A stretch of DNA of 64,000 nucleotides from Rhizobiales bacterium TNE-4 (GTDB lineage: Bacteria; Pseudomonadota; Alphaproteobacteria; Rhizobiales; Beijerinckiaceae), in NCBI GenBank assembly GCA_019083985.1, contig JAHRCV010000002.1, forward strand, positions 124,001 to 188,000, given 5' to 3'. The position numbers and the translations under genes are program-made. Positions 1 to 10,668 of this stretch are shown piece by piece (the stretch's first letter is position 1; every line of letters starts with the position of its first letter). The notes beneath the pieces were generated by a model, which worked only from the letters and a program-made list of their open reading frames with translations, was not told the DNA's origin and did not search any database.

Positions 1-281
1 TCGCGGATTTCATCGATCACTTCTTCGGCGGCAGCCTGACCGATTTCCGGCTGCGAACCCGCACCCAGACCTTCGGTGACCTGCAGACCCATCTGGATCA
101 CGCGATGCGCCTTCGACGAGGTCAAAGCCTGCGCATCGGTATTACCGACGACGAACTCGCAGCCCTGCAGACCGAGCTCGATCATGTTGTTGACGGCGTT
201 GCCACCGGCACCGCCGACACCGAACACGGTGATCCGGGGCTTCAGCTCGCGGATATCCGGAACCTTGAGATTGATCGTCAT
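1..281 (-). CDS. ftsZ: Cell division protein FtsZ, N-terminal part (cut by window edge)
   Basis: Tubulin-like GTPase that polymerises into the Z ring at midcell. Only the first 93 codons are present. Translating the minus strand from the ATG at 281 gives a start [20 protein letters not shown] followed by [15 protein letters not shown], the conserved N-terminal nucleotide-binding loop of FtsZ, then NTDAQAL and [11 protein letters not shown], both family hallmarks. It is the last dcw gene, 80 nt downstream of ftsA. That gap is larger than most in the cluster and could carry an extra ftsZ promoter. The GTPase signature GGGTGTG and the C-terminal tail lie outside the window. The identity is secure despite the truncation. 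Confidence 0.97.
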   Translation of the reverse strand, partial: MTINLKVPDIRELKPRITVFGVGGAGGNAVNNMIELGLQGCEFVVGNTDAQALTSSKAHRVIQMGLQVTEGLGAGSQPEIGQAAAEEVIDEIR

Positions 282-361
282 TGTACTCGCCTCTCTTTGT
301 GGCACCCGCCGGTACCCGTGTTGTCATTCAGACCCGGCCGCCGCACCGGATCTTTTCACCT

Positions 362-1687
362 TCAGAAACTGTCTCGGAACCACCGGCCCATCCGGCTGAA
401 ATAGCCATCCGTGCCGGTCGCTTGCATGAACCCCGCCGAACGCGGCTCGAAATGTTCGAGCGACGCGACCTGCGGATAAACCAGAAGACCAACAGGAGCC
501 GCGAAAGACGGCCCGCGCGCCGCTTCGGGCAGGCCCTGCACACCGAGCGGGCGACCAATGCGCACCTGCTTGGAGAGAATCTGCCGCGTCAGATCGGCCA
601 TGCCGGTCAATTGCGCGCCACCGCCCGTCAACACGATGCGGCGACCTGCCTCCGTACCGAAACCGGCTGACTTCAACCGGTCGCGCACGAGTTCGAGAAT
701 TTCTTCGACGCGCGGCTTCATGATCCGCACGAGATGCGATTTCGGCACATGATTGACGGCATCACGATCGTCTTCGTCGACGGAGGCGACAGCGATCATC
801 TCGCGATCATCCGACGCGGTCGCAATCGTCGAGCCATAAAGCGTCTTCAAACGCTCAGCATGCGTCAGCGTCGTTGAAAGACCACGCGCAATATCCATGG
901 TGATGTGATTGCCGCCGACGGCAACCGCATCGGCGTGCACGATGGCGCCTTGCGCGAACACGCCAAAGCTCGTCGTGCCGCCACCGCAATCGACGACGAC
1001 GACGCCCATATCGGCTTCATCATCGACGAGCGCCGAAAGGCCCGACGCATAAGGGCTCGCGACTACCGCTTCGACGCCAATATGGCAACGTTCGACAGCG
1101 AGCATGAGATTGCGCACGGCATTCTGATCGGACGTGATCAGATGCATGTCGACGCCCAGCTTCTCGCCGACCATGCCATGCGGATCGCGGATGCCCTTGA
1201 TCTGATCAAGCGCATAGCCCGTCGGCAGCGAATGCAGGATCGTGCGGCCAGGCCGCGCACCCGTATGGCTCGCCGCTTCAAGCACGCGGCTCATTTCATG
1301 CTGACCGACAGCAGCGCCGCGCAGTGGAATTTCAGCGTGGTAGGATTCCGACGAAAGACGACCGCCGGTCATGTTGAGAATGAGTGAGCGGATCTCGACC
1401 TTGGCCATGCGCTCGGCTGCATCGACAGCGAGCCGGATCGACTGCTCCGCCGCTTCGAGATCGACGATGGCCCCACCTTTGAGACCGCGCGAACGCTGAT
1501 GACCGATGCCGATGATCTGCGCCTTGTGCGTACGGCCGCGCAACGTATCGCTTTCCGGAACCGGATCGAGCCGCGCAACGAGGCAGACGACCTTGCTGGT
1601 GCCGACATCGAGCACGGACAGGATCGCATTCTTACGCGCCGACAAAGGCTTCATACGCGGGGTCAAACTGGTGCGGCGAAAACTCAC
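362..1687 (-). CDS. ftsA: Cell division protein FtsA
   Basis: Actin-like ATPase that tethers FtsZ filaments to the inner membrane and recruits late divisome proteins. The 441-residue product shows the actin-fold phosphate loops: DVGTSK at residues 27-32, DCGGGTTSFGVF near 230-243, and the adenosine motif LTGGGAQLTGM near 365-375. The C-terminal GRWFRDSF matches the amphipathic membrane-targeting helix. Its start overlaps the ftsQ stop by 4 bases (ATGA), which implies coupled translation. Length is normal for alphaproteobacterial FtsA. It is flanked by ftsQ and ftsZ, as expected. Confidence 0.98.
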   Translation of the reverse strand: MSFRRTSLTPRMKPLSARKNAILSVLDVGTSKVVCLVARLDPVPESDTLRGRTHKAQIIGIGHQRSRGLKGGAIVDLEAAEQSIRLAVDAAERMAKVEIRSLILNMTGGRLSSESYHAEIPLRGAAVGQHEMSRVLEAASHTGARPGRTILHSLPTGYALDQIKGIRDPHGMVGEKLGVDMHLITSDQNAVRNLMLAVERCHIGVEAVVASPYASGLSALVDDEADMGVVVVDCGGGTTSFGVFAQGAIVHADAVAVGGNHITMDIARGLSTTLTHAERLKTLYGSTIATASDDREMIAVASVDEDDRDAVNHVPKSHLVRIMKPRVEEILELVRDRLKSAGFGTEAGRRIVLTGGGAQLTGMADLTRQILSKQVRIGRPLGVQGLPEAARGPSFAAPVGLLVYPQVASLEHFEPRSAGFMQATGTDGYFSRMGRWFRDSF

Positions 1688-2631
1688 GTCGCGTTCCCCT
1701 TGCCTTTGGCTTTGGATTTTTGCGCTTCGGCGAGCGCAGCAGCGCCCTCTTCCGTCAGGCGCAGCACGACGCGATCAGCTTTGCGCAGATCGACCGAGAG
1801 CACATCCTTGTCGAGCAAGGCCTTGTCTTTGACGAGCGTGGCGAGACGCGCCATCGCCGCATCGACATTATCTTCCGGCAGGCGCACATCGATCCCGTTG
1901 TCGAGCTTCAGCGTCCAGCGACGCTGACCGACGAGAATGCCCGCGCGAATATGTGGCTTCAATGCCGGTTGCGCATCGATCATCTTGGCAAAGGCAACGG
2001 CGCGTTCATTGGCCCCTTCGCCCACGACGAGCGGCAGGCGCAGGAAACGATCATCGCGCAGCGTGTCGATCGTCTTGCCGTCGGCACTCACAACGAAGAC
2101 TTCGCCATGGCGCTGCCAGAGCGCAAAAGGCTCACGCTCGACGAGCGTGATCTGCAAACCATCGGGGAAGAGCTTGCGAACGGTCGCCTCGCGCACCAGC
2201 GGCATTGCGAGGAGACGCGCGCGGACAGCTTCCGCATCAACCGAGAACAACGAGGCATGTTCATCGATGCCAGCGCTCGAAAGCACTTCGCGCGCCGTCA
2301 ATTCATTGAGACCGGTGATCGTGATGCGATCAAGACCAAAGCCGGAGGCCCGCGCCAGCGCGACATCAGGCGGCCCGAAGGAATTGACGAGCGCATCGTA
2401 ATGGCCACCGCGCATGATGCCGTAGCCGATAGTGACGGCGAACAGGCCAAGCGTGAGGAACGTGCCGAAGCCGCGCGGAATCCGCTGCTCGATCGGCTTT
2501 ACGACGAACGCACGGCGCCGCGGGCTCCGCTCGCGCGGCCCCGGGCCGAAACCCTTAGCGGTCGGAAAGGCGGCGACATGCGCGCCTGCATGCGATGAAC
2601 GCAGTACAGTAGGCATGAGCGAACCGCTCAT
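1684..2631 (-). CDS. ftsQ: Cell division protein FtsQ
   Basis: Bitopic inner-membrane protein that bridges early and late divisome proteins through FtsL/FtsB. After a basic N-terminal cytoplasmic stretch there is one membrane helix (FLTLGLFAVTIGYGIM), then a periplasmic POTRA domain (ITITGLNELTAREVL to LVEREPFALWQ) and a beta domain. The frame is open from an ATG at 2661, but the ATG at 2631 overlaps the ddl stop as ATGA. That is the same arrangement as neighbouring junctions, so I chose it (315 residues). An ATG at 2616 is another possibility. Confidence 0.95.
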   Translation of the reverse strand: MSGSLMPTVLRSSHAGAHVAAFPTAKGFGPGPRERSPRRRAFVVKPIEQRIPRGFGTFLTLGLFAVTIGYGIMRGGHYDALVNSFGPPDVALARASGFGLDRITITGLNELTAREVLSSAGIDEHASLFSVDAEAVRARLLAMPLVREATVRKLFPDGLQITLVEREPFALWQRHGEVFVVSADGKTIDTLRDDRFLRLPLVVGEGANERAVAFAKMIDAQPALKPHIRAGILVGQRRWTLKLDNGIDVRLPEDNVDAAMARLATLVKDKALLDKDVLSVDLRKADRVVLRLTEEGAAALAEAQKSKAKGKGNAT

Positions 2632-3551
2632 CGATCGCAGGAGGCGTCCTCCACCATCCATTCTACAAGCTCACCAAACGAATAGCCCGCATGGGCCGCG
2701 AGTTCGGGCACCAAAGACGTCTGGGTCATGCCGGGCTGTGTGTTGACTTCAAGACAGACGAGAGCGCCAGTGCCTTCTGGGCGATCGTCATATCTGAAGT
2801 CTGCACGGCTCACCCCGCGGCAGCCCAGTGCCTCATGTGCCATCAAAGTTAGTTTTTGGACCTCTTGGTAAATTTTTGGTTTAATTTCTGTTGCCAGAAC
2901 GTGAATTGAGCCGCCTTTGGCGTATTTTGATTCATAATCGTAGAAGAGCCCGGCTGAAGGGCGGATTTCGATGATCTCGGTGGGCTCGCCCTTCACCACA
3001 GCGCAGGTCAATTCGCGCCCAGCGACATAGGATTCGACCAGCACCTGATCGCCATGCGGCCAATCGGCCCGCGCCACTTCCTGCGGTGGATGAGAGCGGT
3101 CTTCCCGCACGATCACCACGCCCACAGAGGAGCCTTCATTGACAGGCTTCACCACATAAGGCGGCGGCAATTGATGGGTTTTAGCGGCTTCAAAACGCGA
3201 GACAGTAACGCCTTGCGCTACCGGAATGCCGGCGGCGGCCATCACGGCCTTCGCACGGTCCTTCTGCATCGCCAAAGCTGAGGCAAGCACGCCGGAATGG
3301 GTATAGGGAATCTGGAGCATCTCCAGAATGCCCTGCACCACACCATCTTCACCAAACCGGCCATGGAGTGCGTTGAAGCACACATCGGGTTTGAGCGCAG
3401 ACAGTACGGCCGATATATCGCGGCCCACATCAACCCGCGTGACTCGAAAACCGCGTTCTTCAAGGGCATCAGCACAGGCAGCGCCGGAATTCAGCGACAC
3501 TTCGCGTTCGGCGGAAAGCCCACCGAATAGAACCGCGACGTGTTTTGCCAT
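2628..3551 (-). CDS. ddl: D-alanine--D-alanine ligase
   Basis: ATP-grasp ligase joining two D-alanines for the peptidoglycan stem peptide, in the cytoplasm. The 307-residue product starts MAKHVAVLFGGLSAEREVSL, the conserved N-terminal substrate loop. LHGRFGEDG lies at 62-70, the ATP-binding VKPVNEGSSVGV at 134-145, the omega-loop Y209, and the metal-binding E268 with NTQPGMT at 270-276. It is of DdlB type by position, between murB and ftsQ. About 86 nt separate it from murB, one of the few true gaps in the cluster. Confidence 0.97.
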   Translation of the reverse strand: MAKHVAVLFGGLSAEREVSLNSGAACADALEERGFRVTRVDVGRDISAVLSALKPDVCFNALHGRFGEDGVVQGILEMLQIPYTHSGVLASALAMQKDRAKAVMAAAGIPVAQGVTVSRFEAAKTHQLPPPYVVKPVNEGSSVGVVIVREDRSHPPQEVARADWPHGDQVLVESYVAGRELTCAVVKGEPTEIIEIRPSAGLFYDYESKYAKGGSIHVLATEIKPKIYQEVQKLTLMAHEALGCRGVSRADFRYDDRPEGTGALVCLEVNTQPGMTQTSLVPELAAHAGYSFGELVEWMVEDASCDR

Positions 3552-3637
3552 CGTCCACCCCCAGCGCGACGGATTCTTAACGGGCTCTCTTGGCGCGTTT
3601 GCGAATCACTTCACTAGAGGTCGCTGATTTGCCCCCC

Positions 3638-4555
3638 TTATGGCAAGCCCACTCTGCGAATTTCCCATTCGAGCGTGACGCCTGTTGCATTGAAGACTCG
3701 TTTGCGAACCTCTTCGCCGAGCGCTTCGATATCCGCCGCACGCGCGCCGGGAGAGGCAATTAGGAAATTGCAATGCAGTGCGGAGACCTGCGCGCCGCCC
3801 AAAATGAGTCCGCGACAGCCCGCTTTATCGATCAATTCCCACGCTTTTGCACCCGGCGGATTCTTAAATGTCGAGCCGCCGGTGCGCGTGTTAACCGGTT
3901 GCGTCGCCCCACGGGCCTCGGTGATCGCATTCATCTCGGCCAGAATTGACTCAGCGTCACCGGGACGGCCTTCGAACACAGCTTCGGTGAAGATAATGTC
4001 CTCGGCAACACCGCAATGGCGATAGCTGAAACCCATCGCGGCCAAATCAAATTCATGGGTCTTTCCAACACGATCAACGCCGCGCGCGGCCAAGAAGATC
4101 TGCGCGACCTCGCCACCATAAGCGCCACCATTCATCCGCAGCGCGCCACCAATGGTGCCGGGAATACCACGCAGGAAAGAGAAACCAGCCACGCCAAGCT
4201 CAGCCGCAAACCGCGCCACTTTCACATCCGCCAAGCCAGCGCCAGCACGGATCCGCGTTGCGCTCTCCGCCGTTAACTTTTGGAATCCTTTGCCGAGCCG
4301 AATGGCGAGACCGGGAAATCCACCATCGCGCACGAGCAGATTGGACCCAAGGCCCAGAACAAGAACGTCCCACTCAGAATGAGTCGCGGCGAGCAAAAGC
4401 GCGAGGTCTGACTCATCTTGCGGCTCAGCCAAGGCTTCGGCCGCACCGCCGCAGCGAAACCAGCTGAACGGCGCAAGCGGCGCATCGGCCGTAAGCGTGC
4501 CGCGATAGCGGCCTTCAAGCTGCGCCTTGAGCGTATCGAAACGCGCGCTTGCCAT
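3638..4555 (-). CDS. murB: UDP-N-acetylenolpyruvoylglucosamine reductase MurB
   Basis: FAD-dependent enzyme that reduces UDP-GlcNAc-enolpyruvate to UDP-MurNAc with NADPH. FAD-binding segments GLGSNLLVRDGGFPGLAIRLG and RGIPGTIGGALRMNGGAYGGEV are present. GGSTFKNPPG holds the catalytic serine and LEWEIRRVG the C-terminal glutamate. The frame is open from an ATG at 4597, but the ATG at 4555 overlaps the murC stop by one base (TGATG) and gives [13 protein letters not shown] and a normal 305-residue length, so that start is used. It lies between murC and ddl. Confidence 0.97.
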   Translation of the reverse strand: MASARFDTLKAQLEGRYRGTLTADAPLAPFSWFRCGGAAEALAEPQDESDLALLLAATHSEWDVLVLGLGSNLLVRDGGFPGLAIRLGKGFQKLTAESATRIRAGAGLADVKVARFAAELGVAGFSFLRGIPGTIGGALRMNGGAYGGEVAQIFLAARGVDRVGKTHEFDLAAMGFSYRHCGVAEDIIFTEAVFEGRPGDAESILAEMNAITEARGATQPVNTRTGGSTFKNPPGAKAWELIDKAGCRGLILGGAQVSALHCNFLIASPGARAADIEALGEEVRKRVFNATGVTLEWEIRRVGLP

Positions 4556-5958
4556 CAGGCCGCGCCGTTCAATTCGCCCGGCAATGCATAAGCCCATTGC
4601 GTGATGGTGCCGGCACCGAGGCAGACGACATAATCGCCGGGCCGTGCCAGCCCGCGCACGACGCCTGCCAGTGCAGCTGGATTATCGAGCGCCAACGCAT
4701 TGCGATGACCATGCGCCTTGATCGCCTGAACGAGATGATCGCGATCAATGCCCGCAATGGGCTGCTCGCCCGCAGCATAGACATCCGCGACGATCACGGC
4801 ATCGGCATCGTTGAAGCAGGTGGCGAATTGATCAAACAGCGATTGCAAGCGCGTAAACCGGTGAGGCTGGACGACGGCAATAACCTGCCCGGCTGTCGAC
4901 GCACGCGCGGCCCGCAGCACTGCGGCGATTTCGACCGGGTGATGGCCGTAATCATCGAAAATGGTCACGCCCTTCCACTCACCGGTCTTGGTGAAGCGAC
5001 GCTTCACGCCACCGAAATTCTTGAGCGCCGCACGGATCTGATCAGGCTTCATGCCCAGATGATAGGCAACCGCAATGGCCGCCGTGGCATTCAGCGCGTT
5101 ATGGTGGCCGGGCATCGGCAGAACGAGATCATCGATACGCGTCACTTGCTGCGTCTTGCGATCGCGAATTTCAACACCGAAACGGCAGACGCCACCGCGT
5201 AAATCAACACCCGTGAGGCGCACATCGGCTTGCGGATTTTCACCGTAAGTGATGACGCGACGATCCTCGATCTTGCCAACAAGATCCTGCACCGTGGGGT
5301 GATCAAGGCACATCACGGCAAAGCCGTAAAAGGGAAGATTTTCGACAAAGGCGCGGAAGGCATCCTTGATCGCATCGAATGTATGGAAATGATCAAGATG
5401 CTCAGGATCAATATTGGTGACGATCGCGACATCGGCGGGCAATTTCAAGAATGTGCCATCCGATTCATCGGCCTCGACCACCATCCAATCGCCTGCACCC
5501 AAGCGTGCATTGGTACCATAGGCGTTGATGATACCGCCATTGATGACGGTCGGATCGAATTGGCCGGCATCGAGCAGTGTCGCCACCAGCGATGTCGTCG
5601 TTGTTTTGCCATGCGTCCCGGCGATCGCGACGCATTGTTTCAGCCGCATCAATTCAGCCAGCATTTCTGCACGCCGTACGACCGGAATACGGCGCTCACG
5701 CGCCGCCATCAATTCGGGATTATCGCGCTTAATCGCCGTTGACACGACCACCACTGCGGAGGCGCCGATGTTCTCAGCCCGATGACCGACTTCGACCGCA
5801 ATGCCCTTGTCGCGCAAGCGCTTGACGTTTGCATTGTCGGACGCATCCGAGCCTTGCACGACATAACCGAGATTATGCAGCACTTCAGCGATGCCGGACA
5901 TGCCGATGCCACCAATGCCAACAAAATGAATGGGGCCCAACTCGGCGGGAAGTTTCAT
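4555..5958 (-). CDS. murC: UDP-N-acetylmuramate--L-alanine ligase MurC
   Basis: Adds the first L-alanine to UDP-MurNAc with ATP hydrolysis. The 467-residue product has the N-terminal dinucleotide-fold loop GIGGIGMSG at 14-22, the Mur ligase P-loop GTHGKTTTT at 114-122, and EADESDGTF, which is typical of MurC/Mpl. It is read directly after murG with a 4-base ATGA overlap and before murB with a 1-base overlap. MurC is preferred over Mpl because of its length and dcw position. Confidence 0.98.
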   Translation of the reverse strand: MKLPAELGPIHFVGIGGIGMSGIAEVLHNLGYVVQGSDASDNANVKRLRDKGIAVEVGHRAENIGASAVVVVSTAIKRDNPELMAARERRIPVVRRAEMLAELMRLKQCVAIAGTHGKTTTTSLVATLLDAGQFDPTVINGGIINAYGTNARLGAGDWMVVEADESDGTFLKLPADVAIVTNIDPEHLDHFHTFDAIKDAFRAFVENLPFYGFAVMCLDHPTVQDLVGKIEDRRVITYGENPQADVRLTGVDLRGGVCRFGVEIRDRKTQQVTRIDDLVLPMPGHHNALNATAAIAVAYHLGMKPDQIRAALKNFGGVKRRFTKTGEWKGVTIFDDYGHHPVEIAAVLRAARASTAGQVIAVVQPHRFTRLQSLFDQFATCFNDADAVIVADVYAAGEQPIAGIDRDHLVQAIKAHGHRNALALDNPAALAGVVRGLARPGDYVVCLGAGTITQWAYALPGELNGAA

Positions 5959-7067
5959 GGGCGCTTGTCCTCAAGACCGATCAGAATAGCTAATTGCCGC
6001 GCGAGCCGCTCGGCCGCATCGGGAATTCCGGCGCTTTTGGCCGCCCCGGCGGCGCGGGTCAAGCCCGACGGATGAGCCAGGCCATCGAGAATGGCTTGGC
6101 GCAATTGCGTGCCATCAAATTCGCTTTGCGGCACCAGCGTGGCGGCGCCACATGCAGCGAATTGGGTCGCATTGGCCGCTTGATCACCATCCAGCGAATG
6201 CGGCAGCGGAACGAGAAGCGCAGGCCGACCGATAACGCCGAGTTCTGCAATGGTAGATGCGCCCGACCGCGCCACCACAAGATGCGCAGCCGCCATGCGC
6301 TGCGGCAGATCCTTGAAGAACGGCGCCACTTCGGCCGCGATACCCGCCGCCTCATAAATCGCTTCAACGCGCGCGACATCTTCCGGCCGCGCCTGCTGCA
6401 CGACATGGAGCCGTGCACGCGCTTCAGCAGGCAAAGCCGCCAGCGCTGCAGGCACGACATCGCTCATCACCCGCGCGCCTTGGCTGCCGCCAAACACAAG
6501 TAAAGAAAAACGAAAGCCCGGGGTTGTATCAGGATAGGCGATTGCAGAGGCCGCGCGCACGGCGGGCCGCACGGGATTACCGACATGCAGCATTTTGCTG
6601 CGCCATTCCGGCTTGATGCCACGCACCAGCGGAAAACCCGTCGCAATCATCGTGGCACGCCCTGCAAGCGCACGGTTCGCGCGCCCGATGACGCCATTCT
6701 GCTCATGCAGAACAAGCTTTGTCCCAAGCACTGAAGCTGCGATGGCTGGCGGCAAAGTGGGGTAGCCGCCAAAGCCAACCAAAACCGCAGGCTTGCGGCG
6801 TTGAATAAGCCAGAGTGATTGCGCAAAACCCTTCGCCAATTGGAACGCGCTACGCGCCATCGCCACCGGCGAACGCGAACCGAACGTCGCCGATGCGACG
6901 CCGTGCACTTCATCAGCCGGAAAATCCTTCGCATAGGCCAGCGCGCGCTCATCCGTGACGAGCCCGACACGCACGCCGAGCGGCTTCAAGGCATGCGCGA
7001 GTGCTTCAGCGGGAAACAAATGCCCGCCCGTGCCGCCCGCACAGAGGAGGACGAGCGGCGCTGTCAA
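5955..7067 (-). CDS. murG: Lipid II synthase MurG (N-acetylglucosaminyltransferase)
   Basis: Peripheral inner-membrane GT-B enzyme that transfers GlcNAc from UDP-GlcNAc to lipid I to make lipid [18 protein letters not shown] at residues 9-24 contains the first glycine-rich loop. [14 protein letters not shown] and the [11 protein letters not shown] loop start the C-terminal nucleotide-binding domain. [10 protein letters not shown] and [14 protein letters not shown] complete the UDP-GlcNAc site. Its 370-residue length is standard. Both ends overlap neighbours by 4 bases (ftsW upstream, murC downstream). Confidence 0.98.
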   Translation of the reverse strand: MTAPLVLLCAGGTGGHLFPAEALAHALKPLGVRVGLVTDERALAYAKDFPADEVHGVASATFGSRSPVAMARSAFQLAKGFAQSLWLIQRRKPAVLVGFGGYPTLPPAIAASVLGTKLVLHEQNGVIGRANRALAGRATMIATGFPLVRGIKPEWRSKMLHVGNPVRPAVRAASAIAYPDTTPGFRFSLLVFGGSQGARVMSDVVPAALAALPAEARARLHVVQQARPEDVARVEAIYEAAGIAAEVAPFFKDLPQRMAAAHLVVARSGASTIAELGVIGRPALLVPLPHSLDGDQAANATQFAACGAATLVPQSEFDGTQLRQAILDGLAHPSGLTRAAGAAKSAGIPDAAERLARQLAILIGLEDKRP

Positions 7068-8206
7068 CGGCGCGTTCCCTGCACAATACGGTCATAGAAT
7101 TCCGCGCGTGAACGCCGCCGCGTCACGGCAAGAAGGAAGCCCATGCCAAGAGCCAGCGAAATCAGCGATGAACCGCCATAGGAAATGAATGGCAACGTCA
7201 TCCCCTTGGCAGGGATCAGATGAACATTCACCGCCATATTGATGACCGATTGCAGGCCAAACAGCGTGATAAGGCCCATGGCAGCCAAGCGGCAGAAGGG
7301 CTCTTCATTGCGCCGCGCCAATGTCATGCCGCGTAATACGACGAAGGTGAACAGTAGCAAAATGACAAGGCAGAGTATGATACCGAATTCTTCTGCGGTC
7401 ACGGCGAAGATGAAATCGGTATGGCTATCAGGCAAAATACGCTTCACCGTACCCTCGCCCGGCCCTTTGCCAAACCAACCACCTTGCGCAAAACTATCGA
7501 GCGCATTGTCGACCTGAAACGTGTCGCCTGATTGCGGGTCGAGGAAGCGATTGATGCGTGCGGTGACATGGGGCAAAAATTTATAGGCGCCCGCAATTGC
7601 AATGACACCACCGCCAATCAGAAACAGCACCCAGAACAACGAGAGACCGGCGACGAACAGCATGCCAGACCACACAATGGCGACAAGCATGGTCTGACCG
7701 AAATCAGGTTGCAGCACCAACGGCACCACTGTGCAGGCCAGAAGCAGGAAGCCAAGAAACGTCCCGGGCATGTCGCGCCGCACGCCACCTTCAGAAAATG
7801 CCCATGCAGCAAGGATCACGAAAGCCGGCTTCACAAACTCCGATGGCTGAATGCTCAAGCCCGCCAGATTGATCCAGCGCTTAGCGCCCTTCACTTCAAC
7901 GCCGAACAAAATGGCGGCCACCACCAACGCCATACCGATAATGTAAACGGCCAAGGCGGCCCGCCGCACATAACGCGGCGACAGAAAGCTCGCGACCAGC
8001 ATCAGAATGATGGCCGGCACAAGGTAGAGCACTTGCCGATGCACAAAATGGAACGTCGGCAGACCAAGCCGCTCGGCCACTGGTGGGCTGCCTGCCATGG
8101 CAAGCACGATGCCCGCCATCATCAGCACACCCACAGTGGCCAGCAAAATGCGATCGACGGTCCACCACCAATCGGAAAAAGGCGAACGTTCGGCGCGGGA
8201 TACCAT
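7064..8206 (-). CDS. ftsW: SEDS peptidoglycan glycosyltransferase FtsW
   Basis: Polytopic SEDS-family protein that polymerises septal glycan from lipid II together with FtsI. The 380-residue product has many hydrophobic helices. The extracytoplasmic segment GPGEGTVKRILPDSHTDFIFAVTAEEFG and the C-terminal GMTLPFISYGGSSL are conserved in FtsW/RodA. FtsW is favoured over RodA because the gene sits between murD and murG. It overlaps murG by 4 bases and lies 3 nt after murD. Confidence 0.97.
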   Translation of the reverse strand: MVSRAERSPFSDWWWTVDRILLATVGVLMMAGIVLAMAGSPPVAERLGLPTFHFVHRQVLYLVPAIILMLVASFLSPRYVRRAALAVYIIGMALVVAAILFGVEVKGAKRWINLAGLSIQPSEFVKPAFVILAAWAFSEGGVRRDMPGTFLGFLLLACTVVPLVLQPDFGQTMLVAIVWSGMLFVAGLSLFWVLFLIGGGVIAIAGAYKFLPHVTARINRFLDPQSGDTFQVDNALDSFAQGGWFGKGPGEGTVKRILPDSHTDFIFAVTAEEFGIILCLVILLLFTFVVLRGMTLARRNEEPFCRLAAMGLITLFGLQSVINMAVNVHLIPAKGMTLPFISYGGSSLISLALGMGFLLAVTRRRSRAEFYDRIVQGTRR

Positions 8207-8209
8207 GGC

Positions 8210-9583
8210 TTAGACCTCTGCCATTGCACGAAAACCAGGAAGCTGTTCGACGAGTGTGCGGAAATGCGCGCCGCGCAGCTCGAAGTTGCGATATTGATCG
8301 AAGGATGCGCAGGCGGGCGACAGCAGAACGACCGGCGCTTCTACACCCGATGCCTGCGCCGCTTCATTGGCCGCGCGGACCGCCTTCTCAAGGTCACCGC
8401 AAAAGCGATGCGGTACAGAGCCGAGCGTGCGGGCGAAATCCTCGCTCGCCTGCCCGATCAGAAACGCTTCACGCACGCGGCCGAACAAAGGCGCGAGCGG
8501 CGCGATGCCCCCTTCTTTGGGTACGCCCCCGCAAATCCAGAATATGTCACGCGGGATCGCGAGCAATGCTTTCTCGGTCGCGTCCGCATTAGTCGCCTTA
8601 GAATCGTTGATGAACAGAACGGACCCGACGCGGCCGACCTGTTCCATCCGATGCGCAAGGCCGGGAAAGCTTTTGAGCCCGCGCAGAATCGTTGCATCGT
8701 CGACGCCGAGCGCTTCAGCCGCCGCAATGGCTGCGGCCGCATTCTGCCCATTATGCGCGCCGCGCAACGAACCAATCCCGTTGAGATCTAATACGCGCTG
8801 ACCATTGCGCAGAATAAAGCCCTCTTCATAGGAGAGCCCCTGCGACAAAATCCGCTCGACGGAAATCTCCACCGGTTTATGCAACCGCGCAGCGATGGAT
8901 CGACACCATTCGTCATCGACGCCCATCACAGCGTGCAACGCCTTCGCCACCAATCGCTCTTTAACGCCCGCGTAGTTCTCCATTGTGCCATGCCGATCGA
9001 GATGATCGGGCGTGACGTTCAGCAGAATGCCGACGCTGGGTGCAAGCGATGCCGCAAGATCGATTTGATAGGATGAGCATTCGATCACATGGACGCGGCC
9101 AGCCGCCGGCGGCGCGAGCGAAAGAATCGCAGTCCCGATATTGCCGCCCATCTGTACATCAAAACCGGCCACTTTCATCACATGCGCAATGAGTGCCGTC
9201 GTCGTCGACTTGCCATTCGTGCCCGTGATCGCGATGAAAGGCGCATCCGGCGCCAGCTGGGCCCGCTCAAGACAGAACAATTCGATGTCGCCAATCACAG
9301 GAATGCCCGCAGCATGGGCACGCTTGACCGTCCAATGCGGTTCGGGATGCGTGAGCGGTACGCCAGGCGCAAGGATGAGCGCAGCGAAGTCTGTGAAATT
9401 CGCCTGAGCTAGATCGGCAACCGCAAGTCCCTCGGCTGCCGCTTTATTGCGCGCTGCCTCATTGTCATCCCATGAAAGGACGTTCGCACCACCCGCTTTC
9501 AAAGCGCGCGCCGTCGCAAGCCCCGAACCACCGAGGCCGAAAAGCGCGACGCGCTGTCCTTGGAAAGCGTGAACGGGTGTCAT
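8210..9583 (-). CDS. murD: UDP-N-acetylmuramoylalanine--D-glutamate ligase MurD
   Basis: Adds D-glutamate to UDP-MurNAc-L-Ala. The 457-residue product begins with a Rossmann loop ([14 protein letters not shown]), has the Mur ligase P-loop [10 protein letters not shown] at 121-130, and [15 protein letters not shown], the substrate/ATP loop of the MurD C-terminal domain. It is separated from mraY by 1 nt and from ftsW by 3 nt, so it belongs to the same transcript. Confidence 0.98.
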   Translation of the reverse strand: MTPVHAFQGQRVALFGLGGSGLATARALKAGGANVLSWDDNEAARNKAAAEGLAVADLAQANFTDFAALILAPGVPLTHPEPHWTVKRAHAAGIPVIGDIELFCLERAQLAPDAPFIAITGTNGKSTTTALIAHVMKVAGFDVQMGGNIGTAILSLAPPAAGRVHVIECSSYQIDLAASLAPSVGILLNVTPDHLDRHGTMENYAGVKERLVAKALHAVMGVDDEWCRSIAARLHKPVEISVERILSQGLSYEEGFILRNGQRVLDLNGIGSLRGAHNGQNAAAAIAAAEALGVDDATILRGLKSFPGLAHRMEQVGRVGSVLFINDSKATNADATEKALLAIPRDIFWICGGVPKEGGIAPLAPLFGRVREAFLIGQASEDFARTLGSVPHRFCGDLEKAVRAANEAAQASGVEAPVVLLSPACASFDQYRNFELRGAHFRTLVEQLPGFRAMAEV

Positions 9584-9584
9584 G

Positions 9585-10667
9585 TCACCTCAACTTCAGT
9601 GTCGAAAGACCGACGAGCGCGAGCACAACGGCGACGATCCAGAAGCGAACAACCACTTGCGGTTCCGACCAACCAAGTTGCTCGAAATGATGGTGCAAGG
9701 GCGCCATGCGGAAGACGCGTCGGCCCGTCAACTTGAAAGACGCGACCTGAATAATCACCGACAAGGCTTCGAGCACAAAAAGACCGCCGACGATGGCGAG
9801 CACGATTTCATGCTTGGTTGCAACAGCGACGGTGCCAAGAAGACCGCCCAATGCAAGCGAACCCGTATCACCCATGAAAATCTGCGCAGGCGGCGCATTG
9901 AACCAGAGAAAGCCGATTCCAGCGCCAATGAGCGCACCGCACACAACCGCCAATTCACCCGTGCCCGGCGTGTAGTGGATTTGCAGATAATTCGAGAAGA
10001 CGACGTTACCGGCGAGATAGGCGATAAAGCCAAAGGTCGCGGCTGCAATCATCACTGGCACGATGGCGAGGCCATCAAGCCCGTCCGTCAGATTGACCGA
10101 ATTGCCTGCCGAGACAATGACGAAGGCGCCGAACACGACAAAGAAAATGCCGAGATCGATCACGATGTCTTTGAAGAAGGGCAAAGCGAGACCGGACGCG
10201 AGTTTCCCAGTGCCGAGTTTCATGATGGCGAAACAGGCAAGTCCGGCAATGATAAACTCTGCCAGAAGGCGCGCCTTGCCTGAAAAGCCTTTATGCGATT
10301 GCTTCGTGACTTTCAGATAATCGTCATAAAAACCGATCATGCCGAAGCCAAGCGTGACGAAGAGGACAATCCAAACATAGGGATTGGCGGGATTGGCCCA
10401 CAGCAAGGTCGAGACGACAACGCCAGACAGGATCATGAGCCCGCCCATGGTGGGCGTGCCCTTTTTCGCAAGGTGACTTTGCGGCCCATCAGTCCGGATT
10501 GGTTGGCCCTTGCCCTGCTTGATACGAAGCGCAGCAATGATGCGCGGACCAAAGAAGAACACGAAGAACAACGCCGTTGCCGTTGCGCCACCGGTGCGGA
10601 AGGTTAGATAGCGAAAGACGTTGAGGAAGCTGAAATTAGCGCTGTAATCAGCAAGCAAGCTTAACAT
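9585..10667 (-). CDS. mraY: Phospho-N-acetylmuramoyl-pentapeptide transferase MraY
   Basis: Integral membrane enzyme that moves phospho-MurNAc-pentapeptide onto undecaprenyl phosphate, forming lipid I. About ten membrane helices are evident. GFYDDYLKV carries the catalytic aspartates, [13 protein letters not shown] the nucleotide/metal-binding region, and [12 protein letters not shown] the conserved HHH loop. The frame is open from an ATG at 10700 inside murF. The ATG at 10667, 1 nt after the murF stop, gives MLSLLADYS and a standard 360 residues, so it is the probable start. Confidence 0.97.
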   Translation of the reverse strand: MLSLLADYSANFSFLNVFRYLTFRTGGATATALFFVFFFGPRIIAALRIKQGKGQPIRTDGPQSHLAKKGTPTMGGLMILSGVVVSTLLWANPANPYVWIVLFVTLGFGMIGFYDDYLKVTKQSHKGFSGKARLLAEFIIAGLACFAIMKLGTGKLASGLALPFFKDIVIDLGIFFVVFGAFVIVSAGNSVNLTDGLDGLAIVPVMIAAATFGFIAYLAGNVVFSNYLQIHYTPGTGELAVVCGALIGAGIGFLWFNAPPAQIFMGDTGSLALGGLLGTVAVATKHEIVLAIVGGLFVLEALSVIIQVASFKLTGRRVFRMAPLHHHFEQLGWSEPQVVVRFWIVAVVLALVGLSTLKLR

Positions 10668-10668
10668 G

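Noticed and set aside
7532-8791. 419-codon plus-strand frame
   Set aside because: It lies antisense across two clear genes (ftsW and murD) and its product is rich in His, Arg and Gln with no domain. It is a shadow of high-GC coding.
9582-10283. 233-codon plus-strand frame over mraY
   Set aside because: mraY on the other strand has all catalytic motifs; this frame is charged, without hydrophobic or conserved segments.
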